NCBI GenBank assembly: GCA_051453625.1
Contig: JBOZIK010000001.1
Span: 255,610,336 to 255,674,335, forward strand
Direction: 5' to 3'
Origin: Welwitschia mirabilis
Lineage: Eukaryota > Gnetophyta > Gnetopsida > Welwitschiales
Length of the DNA stretch: 64,000 nt
Shown: positions 10,354 to 23,105 of the stretch, in pieces
Layout of the letters: every line of letters begins with the position of its first letter
How positions within the stretch are numbered: the stretch's first letter is position 1
Program-made: the position numbers and the translations under genes
Notes under the pieces: model-generated
Database searches by the model: none
What the model was told of the DNA's origin: nothing
What the model saw: only the letters and a program-made list of their open reading frames with translations

Positions 10354-12862
10354 CCTTCAACACCCCTCCTCCTCCCCTTCTTTCTCTTTCTTTAAGTAGT
10401 TGAATTCTTCTTTGATATGCCACTTTTTCTTTACTCCAACTAGTATGGAAGCTTATTTGATAAGCTATCTTAATGAAATAGGATTATACTATGAAGGATA
10501 TTTATGCACTTAAAACATAATAATAATTAATTACTAGGTAAAATAACATGCATAAATTTAAGCCCATAGATCTTCTGTTTAACATTTTCTTCATCTTTTC
10601 CTTCATTTTCTTTGTTGGTATGGTATACTATTTTGATAGGCATTTAAGTAATCTTTTTGATAAAGAAAAGACCCTATCCACAATATTCTTTGGTATTTCA
10701 AGTAAATTGAAGCCAAAATTATTCATATAAGCAAAACTAAAAGTCTAGGATACAACTGACATGCTTCATTTCTTTAGGGATAGTATTCTACAATAAAATT
10801 GCTAAGTACCACAACATGATGATATGATAAATACACATTTACTATAACCTATCTGGTATTTTAGGATCTAATAATGGGTATGTAGTCCTTTATAATCAAA
10901 CAAAGAAAGTAAAAGGATCTTTTTATTTGTGAAGGTATAATAAAGGAGCTAATGTTTCTATCATGAACATGTAATGATCTTTACATAAGGCATGATTCAT
11001 ACTAGAAATGGCTCCACTAATTCTTTGTAAAATGGAAATATGTCCTAATAAAAATATTTTTTTAGACTAGTATTTGATCTATTTCTTAAATACCTTAGGA
11101 AACATATATCTCACATCTCTTTTCATATACGTTGATTCATCTTTATTTTGTTAAACTTCACATTAGATAGTATTTTACTAGAACTATTAAAAGTAAGAAA
11201 AAATAGTATTGGCATTATCATATATTTTTCAAAATGGAATTATTTCCATATAATTATGAATATTTCTATATAAATTCTAAACTAAAGGAGAAAATGAATT
11301 TTTAACATTTTTGGAATTGGTGTTTGATAGAAATAATTGAAACCAACATGTTTAATTTTCTCAATTTTATCTGTTCATAGTAAAATATAATGGAGATTTA
11401 TTATAACATGCTTATTGAAAGTAAAATTTGTTAAAGAATAAATTTCTACTACTATAAATCTTTAATAACTTTAAGATATTCTAGATATTTTTCTTTTAAG
11501 TTTCCATCATGCATATAAGTTTTGCTAGTTTTAATGATAGACATATGCATGAAATAGAGAAAGAAAGAAAATAAAAAGAGAAGCATAAAATAGAATACAA
11601 TGAATTTAACTACAAGGCACGTAGTGACATTGGACTTACTTTAGTAGTCACAAGAAAATATAGAAATCATTACACTTTAGTCTCATAAAGCTTAGCTTTG
11701 CAATAGGAAAAAGTAAAATATTCATGTCTTTTACCTATTTATGGACTTCAGTTATGGGTTTCACCTTGAAAATTTAAAAAAATTTGGAGATTCCACTAAT
11801 TTATCTTTTACTTAACTTTACAAGGATATTTATTATCAAAGCTAGTAAAGTATGTAATACTAATTTTGGAAAATTTGTACATCTAACACATTTATAATTA
11901 TTTTTAAAATAAAGTAAAATAGGAATAACATCAATGCTAGTTTATTTAATAGTGTTTTTAAGAATGAGGAATTAATTAATGTATTTCATCATGAAGAGAA
12001 CTAGAGCTACTTATTTCATTTTTTTCCTCTAGACATAACACTTTAATGATAAACTTTATCTTCATTAAATATAAATAATATGGTGTTTACTATTCTATGA
12101 ACTTTCTAATCTCATAGCTATATCATTAGGTAATTTGATAGATGTTATTAAATATCTCTAACATAGCTACATACTTTACATATCCCATCAATCTTGGTTT
12201 TATTAGTTAGTCATTTCACAATATAAGGTCACAATGCTTTAGCTAGAAAAATAAGTTCTTTCTTATTTTGTCATGCTTTGTGGTATTCTAATGTTTTATG
12301 AATGAATGGATTTTTTATGATTTTGTTTATGTTTATCTTTATTCTCCTAATATGTTTCTTTAGCTTCATAAGTTAAAAATATAGGGCATTAGTCTCCAAT
12401 AAAATCATCTTCTATTTCTAACAAGACATGAGTTATGAAACACTTATAAGAACTATCTTTGCTATTAGTTAATTTAACTTCTAAAACTTTAATTCCTTAA
12501 CATTAAATAAAAATGATCTTTCTTTCTTCCTTTTTATTCTTTTTCGATTTAAGCAGATTATTATGATGTTAATTCAAATTATGACTTCCATCATAACTTA
12601 AAGGTGGTTACTAACATTGATTAATAAAACAAATAAATTTATTTAACTTTATTACTAATCATAATTGTGTACTATAACTTCTAAAGTTTTTAAAATAAAA
12701 TTATTTTCTTTTATCACTTTCATTTAGCATGAAATAATTAGATCCAAAACCATTTTTTTAACTCCTTCTTTTGTCAGTTTCATTCTTAGAACTATAAGTT
12801 ATAGTTTTGAACCTAATATTTCATCATGTTCATTTTCAACATCCTAAAACTTTAATATTTTT
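8756..12862 (-). other. Internal region of the copia-like element, coding content unrecognised
   Basis: About 4.1 kb lie between the two probable LTRs, reading on the minus strand. Around 10250-9250 the minus strand shows Lys/Glu/Asn-rich coiled-coil-like text that could be ancient coding sequence, but no protease, integrase, RT or RNase H motif was found. A (CT)n(TA)n microsatellite sits at 10322-10353. The remainder is AT-rich with no feature I can support. Confidence 0.3.
10322..10353. repeat. Compound microsatellite (CT)n(TA)n
   Basis: Dinucleotide runs of CT followed by TA, then a C-rich pyrimidine tract. Confidence 0.95.
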
Positions 12863-12873
12863 CTCTAATACCA
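12863..12873 (-). promoter_or_regulatory. tRNA-iMet-type primer-binding site
   Basis: On the minus strand the sequence is TGGTATTAGAG, one C-to-T change from the plant copia primer site TGGTATCAGAG. It directly follows the CA end of the right-hand LTR, which sets the element's orientation as minus. Confidence 0.65.
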
Positions 12874-13285
12874 TGTTGAATTTTTTCTATACTTAGGAAG
12901 TTGGAAAGCTCTAATCTCATATTTGGTATTAAGTGTGAAAGATATATTACCATCTTGAGACTCTATGATATTATAAATAAAACATTGTTAAATAATTAAT
13001 AATGTGAGAAATAAAACCTTGTTAAAAACTATATTTTGATAAAAAGACTTAAGCATGTATGATTTTAAGTGTTTTATCATAGTTCTCTTTCTATTTAATT
13101 AAATTTAATAACTGAAAAATTATTTGTTTGGAATGATGACCTTTATCTAATAGTGTTTCTTTAGTCAAGGAAGGGATGCCTCTATTAAACATGAAATAAA
13201 AAGTATCATTTCATGCTTCATTACCAAGTTAACAATTATTAAGTAAAGTGTGTTAACTTACTAAAAATTTAAATAAAATAGCATT
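12874..13285 (-). mobile_element. Probable 5' LTR of minus-strand copia-like element
   Basis: Partner of 8224-8755. Its + strand start TGTTGAATTT abuts the primer-binding site. The outer end near 13285 is where similarity to the other copy fades. Confidence 0.55.
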
Positions 13286-14452
13286 ATATTATAGTTTTTT
13301 AACCATACTTATTCTTCATAATGATTAATCTATAAAATAACCTTTACTCAAATCGACAATTATTACTAAAATCTTGATTATGTTATTTATGACCTAGTAA
13401 AAGAGAAATATGCACTCAACCTTATAAAAGAAATAAATCCTCTTAAAAAAATCCAATTGGTTATCAATGTTTAAAACCATGAAGTTATTAGATACTAACT
13501 AATGAAACCTATTATGAGTCACTTCATATGTTTTATTATTTGTATATTAAAATCCTAATAAATACTTCTTATAAGTATGTTATTTAAAATTAAATAAAAA
13601 TTTCCTCAAAAACTCATCCTTAAAATCATATCATGAAGAAATGGAAGAATATTTCAAAATAGTGAACTATCCCTTTTCTTTTACTTTGGAAAAAAAGGTT
13701 TAAAAACTCATGTAATTACACTCACCAACCATTTTTTCCTCCAAAGTATGCACAATCATTTCAAACTTCTAAATATGTGTGTAACATGCCAACATCCTAA
13801 AATTTCAAGATTATAGTATACATGTAACTACTTAATGAAAAATACATGAAAATAAAGAATATAAGTGGTTAAATAATTAGAAATACATATAAGATAGTAA
13901 AAAATAAAATCTATTTTGATTAATTTAGAAAATATTATCTCTCCAACTATGAACTTCAATTTCAAGGAGGGTGTTCTAGCTTGACAAATTAATTAAGAGG
14001 ATTTATCTTCAAGGTTTTCTTCCTAACATCATTAAGTCACCAAGAGAGATTTGTCAAGGATTGAAACTAACCTATTCTAGCTTATTCCTTAATGATATTA
14101 TCCTTTTGATACTAATGAAAGGTTGTGAGTTACATTTAAGAACCTTTTTTTTTTAAATATGGTAAGGATCCTATCTCTTAGATATATGGTTTTAATTACT
14201 TACTTAATTGAAATTCATAATTGATACATAATTATTCATGTTAATTCATTTAATCATAAAAAATGTTTACTTAATTAAATATGTTACATTTTTTAAGTAG
14301 CTAATTAACTGCCTATTAATATTAGAATTCATAGCATGTGATAATATGTCATTATGTCCTCCTCTTCCCTACCCTCAAATTTGAAAAATGTACTATGGTT
14401 CATGATTCTAATGTTTGTCTATTAAGTAAGATAAGAGGATACAAATAGTAGT
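13286..14452. other. AT-rich noncoding stretch
   Basis: I see no coding frame, LTR boundary or repeat that I can support here. A short T-run and scattered poly-A tracts are the only texture. Confidence 0.4.
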
Positions 14453-14454
14453 AA

Positions 14455-14520
<66 letters not shown>
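14453..14520. repeat. Compound microsatellite (AT)n(AG)n
   Basis: About 23 AT units run directly into about 11 AG units. It mirrors in strand sense the (CT)n(TA)n tract at 10322-10353. Confidence 0.97.
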
Positions 14521-17359
14521 CTTTTTAGGGTACATTTGAATTTACAAACTATTTGATTCATGAATTTATTAGGATGTTATTATTAAGACTAATTGAAAAT
14601 GTTTGGCATTATATCCACTAGTAGTGGTTGAGTACAAGAGGCCAAATAATTATCTATGACATCATGTTTTAAATCATATTAAGTAAATTCAAAGATGATG
14701 CAAAAATAGTAGTAGTACTAATATTGTTAATTAAATATTAAGTAAATAGAATATCAACCTTGTCATGGTATCATTTTGAATAGTGTTAACATCATATCTT
14801 ATAAATGGCTTTTTTTAGTAGAATTAGTGCTTAGGAAGACTTATTAACCATTATCATTATTTTTTAAAGAAACTTTTTTAAGATAAAGTTCATTAAAAGA
14901 AATGAGTGATGAGTCATGATTTTTAGAAAGGAATATTAGGTAATGGAATAATCAAAGGGAATTCTCTTTTGTGTAGTTTTTCATTCATTGATTTGTGCCA
15001 CATATTAGACATACATCTATAAAATAAAACATTGTTAAGTTAATTAATTAAAAATAAATATGAAAGAGAATGAAAGAAAATTATCCTAATGCCATTAATA
15101 TTAAAGAGATCTTNNNNNNNNNNNNNNNNNNNNNNNNNNNNNNNNNNNNNNNNNNNNNNNNNNNNNNNNNNNNNNNNNNNNNNNNNNNNNNNNNNNNNNN
15201 NNNNNNNNNNNNNTGGTATAAGATGAAATGATTCTTATTTAAAAGTTATACCACTTTATCTAAAATAATATTTTATTAATTTATTTATTAAAATGGTGAG
15301 AGAAAGAAAATTAAGAGTTTTGTAGTATAAGAGAGTATGATATATTGGACATTTGTTTCTTGAATCATGTGTTATTCTAACATCAATCCTTTCAATAATG
15401 TATTAAATTAGGAGGAATGTTAAACATATTCGTAATCATACCTCGTCCTGGAATTATAACCACCCTGATTATCTAATTAAATGATTTAATTATGTATAAG
15501 GCCTTAAAGAGTATTAAGTAAGTTATTTAAACATCCAAATCCATAAACTCATAAATGAAATACAAGTGTTCCACTAATTAGGCTTTCATTTCATTAGCTT
15601 AACATATCAAATTAGATTTTATGATAATTACATTAAATGGTGTAATTCACAAGTTAACATCTTTAATTATAAAAAATGTATAAAAATACAATGTACTAGT
15701 GAAAATTCTTAAACAATAAGAATTAGAAATCCAAATTGAAATAAAACTTTTGTTAATTAGAAAAGAACTAAATACAAAGGTAGTGTATGCTGGTAAAGTA
15801 GATTATACGTTACTCTTATGATTCTTAAGATATATTCAATCGAAATTCAATAAAACATACAAAAAAAGCACAATAATAATGAGGCATTTAAATTATAAAA
15901 AAATATTATAAAATGTATTACTTTAATTAGTATTAACAATTAAGCCATTTAATCCTAAGTTCTCTTGAAATTGTCTTTAATGCTTTCTCATTAGAAAACA
16001 AAGTGCTTCTTTAGATTTCTCATTATTGATTTAGGATTTCTTTGTTTTTGTAAAGCTAATCCTCTCTCTTAAGCCTTATAGGCCTTTTTCATAGCTTCTT
16101 TAATTAATTCATGGCTATAAAATCAAACCCCAATAAAAGATTTATCATTTATCTTTGAAAACTACAAGAATCTACTTAGTCAACATATAAATGCAACTAA
16201 TATGTCCTTAATTTAAATTTTTCTAAGTATAAGTTATAATTTTGACATGTTAATTTATTCTTGTATTATAGAGAAAAACAAATTAATACTTTATTTTCTT
16301 TTATTTTTGCCTAAGATTCTAAAATGCTACATGGTTCTTTGATTATAACTCAATCAATCAAAAGCTAACTAAACTCTTCTTCTTCTATCATGTGTATAAA
16401 TAAATATAAAGCAAGGTTCTATCCTACTCTTTAAATAGAATTATAAACTAAGATTTATGAAGGAATAATCCATATTTATCTATAATTTTCAACTTATGTT
16501 TTAAAAAATTCTTAGTTATATAAAAATAACAAAAATACACAGTAATAGTTGAGGACATTTTTAACATGTTAAGATTAAACTACAAGTGATATAGAAGGTA
16601 ATACCATATAAAACTTGTTAAAAATAATACATAAAATACAAGTAAATATTAAAAATTACTAAATATCAATTATTAACTTCTGTTACTTTAATCTGTGCCA
16701 ATGAGTAAAGATCCTAATAATTTCAAGTATCTTATTATAAACTTTATTTTATTTTAATAACTATTAAAATTAAGTTTAAAAATGCTTAAATTTTATTACC
16801 ATATTAAAATAGAGGTCTAGAGTCATTTATTTCATTTAAATTCTTTAGAACTTTGAGAGATACATTTTAGTGACTAGCAGTTTTTTTTTTTGGTAATTTA
16901 TCTTAATAACATTTTAATTTCATAAAAAATATTAAGTATTAATAAAATTTATTAATATTTTAACCAAATTTTACTATAATGGTTTACCTAGATTTATTAT
17001 TATTTTATTTTAAATTATACTCTATTAGCGTAGATGCTATTTTTACATGCTTCATACTAATGTATTTTGATAATTTGAAAAAAAATTATCGAAAGATTAT
17101 TTTAAGAATCAAACCATAACCACAAAGTTACTAGAGCACTTCTCTACCACTAGAACATTTCCAAGGAGATGATTTAAGAGAGTTTTATTACTTGCTTAAC
17201 TTACTTCCATGTTAAAATAATATTTCATTAATTCCATATTCATATTTTTAAACTTATTAACAAAATGCTTATTTAGCCTATAATGCTTTTTTTATCTTTC
17301 ATAGTAATTAAAATATTATGTATCAAAACATAATGAGATATGTATTTTTATCTTTTGCA
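14521..17359. other. AT-rich noncoding stretch with a 100-N gap
   Basis: The gap is at 15114-15213. No protein similarity was recognised on either strand. The sequence is rich in A/T runs and has no resolved LTR or inverted-repeat boundary. Confidence 0.4.
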
Positions 17360-18770
17360 TGTTTTATAGATAGTATTACATTAACATCTTTAAACATGTT
17401 TGTAGTTTTATTTTTAGATATTTTAAACCTTAAAATTTATTAGATAATGTAATTTAAGAATGTAAACGCTATGTTTATTATTACAATAGAATTAACCAAG
17501 TTTTATCCTTATAATTTTTTGAATTCTATTAAAAATAAATGATGGAATGTCTAGCTTTTATAGAAGCTAAGCAGCCTTACAAGACCAATGTCATTATTAA
17601 GATTAATAGTGATATTAGTATTCTTAGAAGAACTAGGTTCCAAAAGAAATGGAATGCTAAACAATGAATACATTGTCAACTTAACCTTATAACCTAAGGA
17701 TAAAGTTAATCTAATAATCAAAAAACGAAGTAGATATTAAGAAAACTAAGTATTGCATACTTAAATCCTATAGCTAAACAAGATTCATGAATGATTAACA
17801 TGAATGTATCATATACATACCAATGTAATTCATAACCTTATACAAATATATAAGGAAAATTCTAACTTAATAATGAATTATCCTCAAGTGATGTTAGATG
17901 TTTCCTTTATTATTCACTCAATCATTCCATCTGAACTTTATTATTCTAAATCAATATTTCCTATAGGTATGATGAAGGCTTATCTCATTATTAGGTTGTA
18001 AGCCTCTCTTATCCCTTCCCGCTTGAGAGGGTATGATTGATTGATGAGGAATCTACTTTGTCTAGCCTTAATATTTGTCTTTATATTAGACAATTATTTC
18101 CTACAGTTTTTACATCATGGGTAAATGCACTTTAATATATGATTACATTTACTTTTTTTTTCCTTATTGATACAATTGTGATTACTAATTATGCAATAGT
18201 ATACTTTAAATGTTAATAAATTTTTTAATGTATTATTAAGGTTTTGATAATTCATGTATTAGTGTTTATGAAATATTTCATGTTATCCTAGTATTTTATA
18301 CATTCCATTATAAGATGCAACATTTTAAAATCAATGCTTTTATGACATTTAAAATATAGAGTTAATAATTTTGTAATATCTTAAACTCATCTTAGGATTT
18401 CTTCATTAGATTTTTTTAATAAATAATCTTTCCTAATTCCTAGGAAGAGAATCTATTTGAAATATTATTTTTTAAATTCCTTTTCAAAGTTCTTTTCATT
18501 GAAAATTAAATCAAACCATATTTTCTCATAACCTAAACCTTTGTAAGCTATGAAATTTTCTTGTGTCTCATATTAGATAATAAAAATTAAATTAGGATTC
18601 ACTATACTACACAAAAATACCCTAGTTTTTTTTTTTCATTTAAGACTACCATCTGTGCCTTCACTAGTAGGACATATCTTTTAAGGATAATGAATTATAA
18701 TAAAATTTAGGGCATAATATCTCTTTGACACTATTACCAAGGATTGCATTTGATGTCCCTTGGCTCACTA
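17360..18770. repeat. Copy 1 of a three-copy diverged repeat array
   Basis: Landmarks shared with the next two copies, in the same order, are an AATATTATTAAAAA-like A/T block, AAAAGAAATG-like text, CCTATAGC, an ATTCATGA block, and the TGATGAAGGCTTAT-type end. The 3' half (from about 18000, including GATTATGCAATAGTAT-like text) is shared with copy 3 but missing from copy 2. Confidence 0.6.
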
Positions 18771-18779
18771 AAATTTATT

Positions 18780-19440
18780 GTGTTTGTAAAATGTATTTTC
18801 TATTTTTATTTTTAAAATACATATTTAAACTTAAATTTTTACATATTTAGAACCTTAAAATTTAGTAGAAAATATATTTTAAAGCTACAAATACCATTGT
18901 ATTATTGATATATTCATATATAATTTTATCCTTGTATTTTTTTAAATATTATTAAAAAGGACTAATACTCTAAGTTTTAATCATAAGTTGTACTAGTTAA
19001 TAACTTCTATAAAGTTAAAGCCTAATAAGACTGGTGTTGGCATCTAGATCATTAGCACTACTAACATCCTTAGGAGAAATAAGTTTCAAAAGAAATGAAT
19101 TACTAAATAATGGCACATTGCTAAATTAGCATTATAGCATAAAGCTAAAGTTAGTGTAATAGTCAAAGTAAGGAAAAACAAATATTACAAAAACTAAGAA
19201 TTATGTATACAATCCTATAGCCTAAGGAGATTAATTCATGATTATCTATTATTAATATAAAGATATGATATATGTACTAATCTAACTCACAACCTTATTT
19301 AAGGCTATAAAAGTAAAGCTTAACTTAAATATTAATCATTCTTAAGTTATATTAGATCTATTCTTTGATTACTCCATCATTCCATATGAGTGTCATTATT
19401 CTAGATGTAGATTTTATATAGCTATGATGAGGGCTTTATT
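18780..19440. repeat. Copy 2 (shortened) of the three-copy repeat array
   Basis: Contains the core landmarks but stops after the TGATGAGGGCTTTATTTGAT-like block, so the roughly 0.7-kb 3' half is absent. Confidence 0.6.
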
Positions 19441-20560
19441 TGATCTTAAATTTTTACATTCTATATCTCTTAACTTTAGTAAACTAATATATTTTGAAGG
19501 CTATAAATATTATATTTGTAATTATTTTATTACTCATAATTTTATTTGTTAATTATTAAAATTATTCATAAAAATAACTAATTTATATTATTTGAATCTA
19601 TAAAACAATTAAGCTACTTAACTTTGATGAATTCAAACTAGCTAAGGATATGGATGCTATCATTTATATCCCTAGCACTATTATTATTTTGAAGCAAAAT
19701 GAATTTTACAAAGTACAACAATTTAGTCATATCATAAAGTAATGGATTAATCCTATAGCCTAATGCTAAACTAATCTAAAAAGATTAAGAACTATACAAC
19801 TATGTTCTATTACTTAAGGATATCTATTGCTAGTCATCTATAATAATAGAAAGTATTAATGAATAACATCAATTGTAGATAAAGCTATCAAAGGCTATCA
19901 TACCTCAATAGCTAAGCACCTTATCCTTCATATTTCATTCATCAATCTATAATGGATACTAAAGCTTGTATTTCTCCTTTATTAGGTCATTATTCATCAT
20001 CATTCATTAGGATTTCACCATATCTAGAATTTTAATGGCTATAATAAGGGATTACTCGATTATAAGATTTCAAGCCTTCTTTCTCTTTCTTGAGTATAAG
20101 ACAATAACTATTTCATTCAACATCTATTATTCCTAGACTTAAAACTTAATCTATGATTTGATATTCTCTACACTGATTACATTATTGATGAATGTATTTT
20201 AATCTATGATTAAACTATGTTACATTTCTATCTTTAATTCAATTAAGATTTTTGATTATGCAATAGTATTTCTAAATTTCTTTGTGTGCTTATTTAGTAA
20301 AATTAAGTCTTTAACATTTTATAATATTAAGATAATTTATATATTAGTAGATTATATATTTCATCCATCCTAGTATCTTTCAACATTTCATTGAAGCAAT
20401 GATAATTTCATATTTAAACTTCCTTTATAGTTAAAATCTATCAAAGAGTAATTTATTACCAGACTAAAAACCTGAGATTTACTTAGTGAATTATCTCTTG
20501 CTCAAATAGGGTTTACATAATAGATTTCTTTATGAATAGTTATTTCTAAATTCCAAGGAA
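19441..20560. repeat. Copy 3 of the three-copy repeat array
   Basis: Follows copy 2 directly. It matches both halves of copy 1, with the second-half landmark GATTATGCAATAGTAT near 20256. No long reading frame is shared between the copies, so this looks like noncoding satellite-like or LTR-derived DNA. Confidence 0.55.
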
Positions 20561-20945
20561 ATATATTGATAACATAAAAAATTTACATTTACATCAAAGA
20601 AATCTAGGCCTTGTTAGCATGCTTAATTGATAACTACAATGCTTTTATGCATTTATTATGTTTAAGGCTATGGAAATATAGTTTTACTAATAATTTATCT
20701 TAACATAATCATTTGTAGAATACTAGCATCATCTAGATCATTGTGAAAAAAGATGAATATGTGCCAAGCATCTTTGATAGTAGTGCTAGTTCTAAGAGTA
20801 GAACCACTAGTTGTAATACACAAAATGGGTTTATACTTACTTTGCTAAGCCTTCTTACTATAAGAAATTCATTTGTGGCATTCTTGAAGTCATATGTAAA
20901 TGAAGAATATTTTCTAAGAGAAACCCTTTAATGTGGACCCATAAC
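20561..20945. other. Short stretch without recognised feature
   Basis: One 62-codon + frame at 20743-20931 is open, but it shows no family motif and may be chance. Confidence 0.3.
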
Positions 20946-21043
20946 TAAGAATGACCCCACTATGCTTTTGGACACTCTAAAAAATGACCTTATTAGGATT
21001 TGGAACATGCTGAAGAATGACTTCATTAGGCCTTAGAAACCCT
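20946..21043. repeat. Three tandem units of about 33 bp
   Basis: Units begin at 20946 (TAAGAATGACCCC), 20978 (TAAAAAATGACCTT) and 21011 (TGAAGAATGACTTC). Each ends with a GGA or GAA-rich half. They lie at the upstream edge of a probable Athila/Tat-type LTR. Confidence 0.7.
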
Positions 21044-21884
21044 AATTGGAAATCCTAATTTAGCATACCAATACCCTACATTACTTCCTTTAAAATATAT
21101 CGTTGGTTATGTTGTATAAGAGATTATTAGATCCTTTCATTAGGGATGGGCTAGCTTTTAATCTAGCATGATGCTTCATGGGTTAGCATGAGTACTTTTC
21201 ATGGATCTTTTTATTCTTTTGAGAATAAAGTATGACATGTTCTTTTCCTATTTCATTACTTTGATATTATGTTGTGATTAATTTCATACTTATTATGCTT
21301 AGGATTGGCTAAGGCATGTTATTACTTTAAGATCTTATGATGATTCTTTTTTCTAATTTATCTTACATTATTTAAATCTTTATTTAATGGATCTTGGGAG
21401 ACCTCTACTTTTCCTGCTTTTAATATTCTTGTTGTAAGAGCTAGATGTCTTGAATACATTACCCTCATGTCTATTATGCATGAAATTATGCCATTATGCT
21501 TGAGCTCTAACTTCATGATCTCATGCCTACAATGGATGATATTATGCCATTGTGCTTGGGCTAAAGTATAAGCTACATGGATTTAATTCAAGACATGTTT
21601 TTCTTAAAGTCATTAGAATAGTATGATGTTATGTTCCATTCCTAATTCTTCTATACATTTGTAGTCTCTTTTATGCATTGTTATTATGTTTTCTTTATTG
21701 ATATCTCATAACATCTATTTCTATGAAAGAATGACACTAGGACTATACTACAAATGGAAGTTCTAGTTTTATTGGTAAAAGTTGATTTCGGTCATGTAAG
21801 ATTCACATCCCTAAGGAAATATTAATATTTACTATATATTAATGATAAATAAAAACATAACTAGAGTCCACATGAATAGCTTTT
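21044..21884 (+). mobile_element. Probable 5' LTR of a second Athila/Tat-like element
   Basis: The sequence is delimited at its 3' side by a tRNA-Asp-type primer site at 21885. Its 5' boundary is not resolved and may include the 33-bp repeats just upstream. A 56-bp tandem duplication lies inside it. No second LTR of this element was found in the window. Confidence 0.4.
21466..21577. repeat. 56-bp tandem duplication in probable LTR
   Basis: Units start at 21466 and 21522. Both have the order CATG(T/C)CTA, then AT(A/G)ATATTATGCCATT-like text, then GTGCTTG(A/G)GCT. Confidence 0.75.
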
Positions 21885-21904
21885 TAGCACCATTTCTAGG
21901 GATA
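21885..21904 (+). promoter_or_regulatory. tRNA-Asp-type primer-binding site
   Basis: TAGCACCATTTCTAGGGATA matches the Athila/Tat primer site consensus TGGCGCCGTTTCCGGGGA. Every difference over the 18 bases is a C/T or G/A transition. Confidence 0.6.
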
Positions 21905-23100
21905 GTGGCACAGTAGTTATAGTGGAGCATGCATAAAATTTACATTTTTGTACCCCTTGTTAGATTTTTTAAAATTTTCTTTTTATTTTTTTTAAAATAT
22001 TGTTTCCATTTCAATTTGCTTTTATTTTTACTCTTTTATTTTATATTGGTTTCATTTTAGTGCCCCTTTATGTTACTTTTATTTCTTAAGGTTTCCTTAT
22101 CTTTCTTTTTTTTCTTTCTTATTTTCCTTTTATTTTTCTTCATTCTTTACAAAGATTATATGGAATATCGAATTAAATTATTTTTTACAAGGAATAATCT
22201 TTAGTAGGTTTCAAGAAAAAATAATTAGAAAAATAACCAAAAAAACATTTTTTATTCTCTTCACATTCTATCCCCATCATCTTTTTATCTCTCTTCTTCT
22301 CTATTTCAGGTAATTTTCTTAGCATGTACTTCAAGATATATATGAAAAAAATCATCATTAGTAAAAGCTTAGGAAAGTGCATTAATACATATATTTTTCA
22401 TTTCTACATTATCATTCCTTACATGACATTTCATTTTCATCATTTAGTCACATTTTATGTTTTTTTTTTTTCTTTTTTTTTTTATATTCCATTTTGTATT
22501 CTTTTGTTTCTATCAAATTTCTGCCTATACTAGCCCATCCAGAACTTTCATTTTTCCATTAGAATCATCATCTCTTTCTTACAACTATTCTTCACACATG
22601 ATTGGTGCTACTATTATGTTCCACTAATGCCACTTCCCTTAACTTAGGATCCTAACTTCTTGTAACATATGATACTATCTAACATCCTTGGATATTCTAA
22701 AAACTTGCATGAATAGGTAACATATCTCTGATAGTAGACTCCATCAAACCTCTTTTTACAGCAAGAGTCATAGTCTTTTACTCTTTCATCTAAAATCATA
22801 ATCCTTATTTTTCATCTAGTCCTCAACCTAAGTGAACTATAAAAGATTACCTTTAATGTTAATACTTATATTCTCCTTCATGTATTACTCAATCTTCTTA
22901 TGTATATAAATGGGACTTTAATAGTTCTTCATATAATGATCAACCTTTATCATACTTTCATGATTTTGCATCTAAATATCTTTACTCTTGCTAAGGGAGT
23001 TTTGGATCTTTGCCTTCTAACTTTTCTTAATACTCTTATCTTTCATTATTTCATTAATTCCCTTTACATTTTAATGCTTATCTTTCATTTTCTCATGAAT
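21905..23100 (+). other. T-rich leader region of the outer Athila/Tat-like element
   Basis: A long pyrimidine-rich noncoding stretch (T-runs near 21970-22140 and 22430-22500) follows the primer site, as is usual between primer site and gag in Athila/Tat elements. It ends at the target site of the inner element and should continue at 37413. Short open frames here are not convincing. Confidence 0.4.
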
Positions 23101-23105
23101 ATCCT
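23101..23105. other. Left target-site duplication ATCCT
   Basis: ATCCT here is repeated at 37408-37412, immediately outside the two LTRs of the Athila-type element. Confidence 0.75.
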
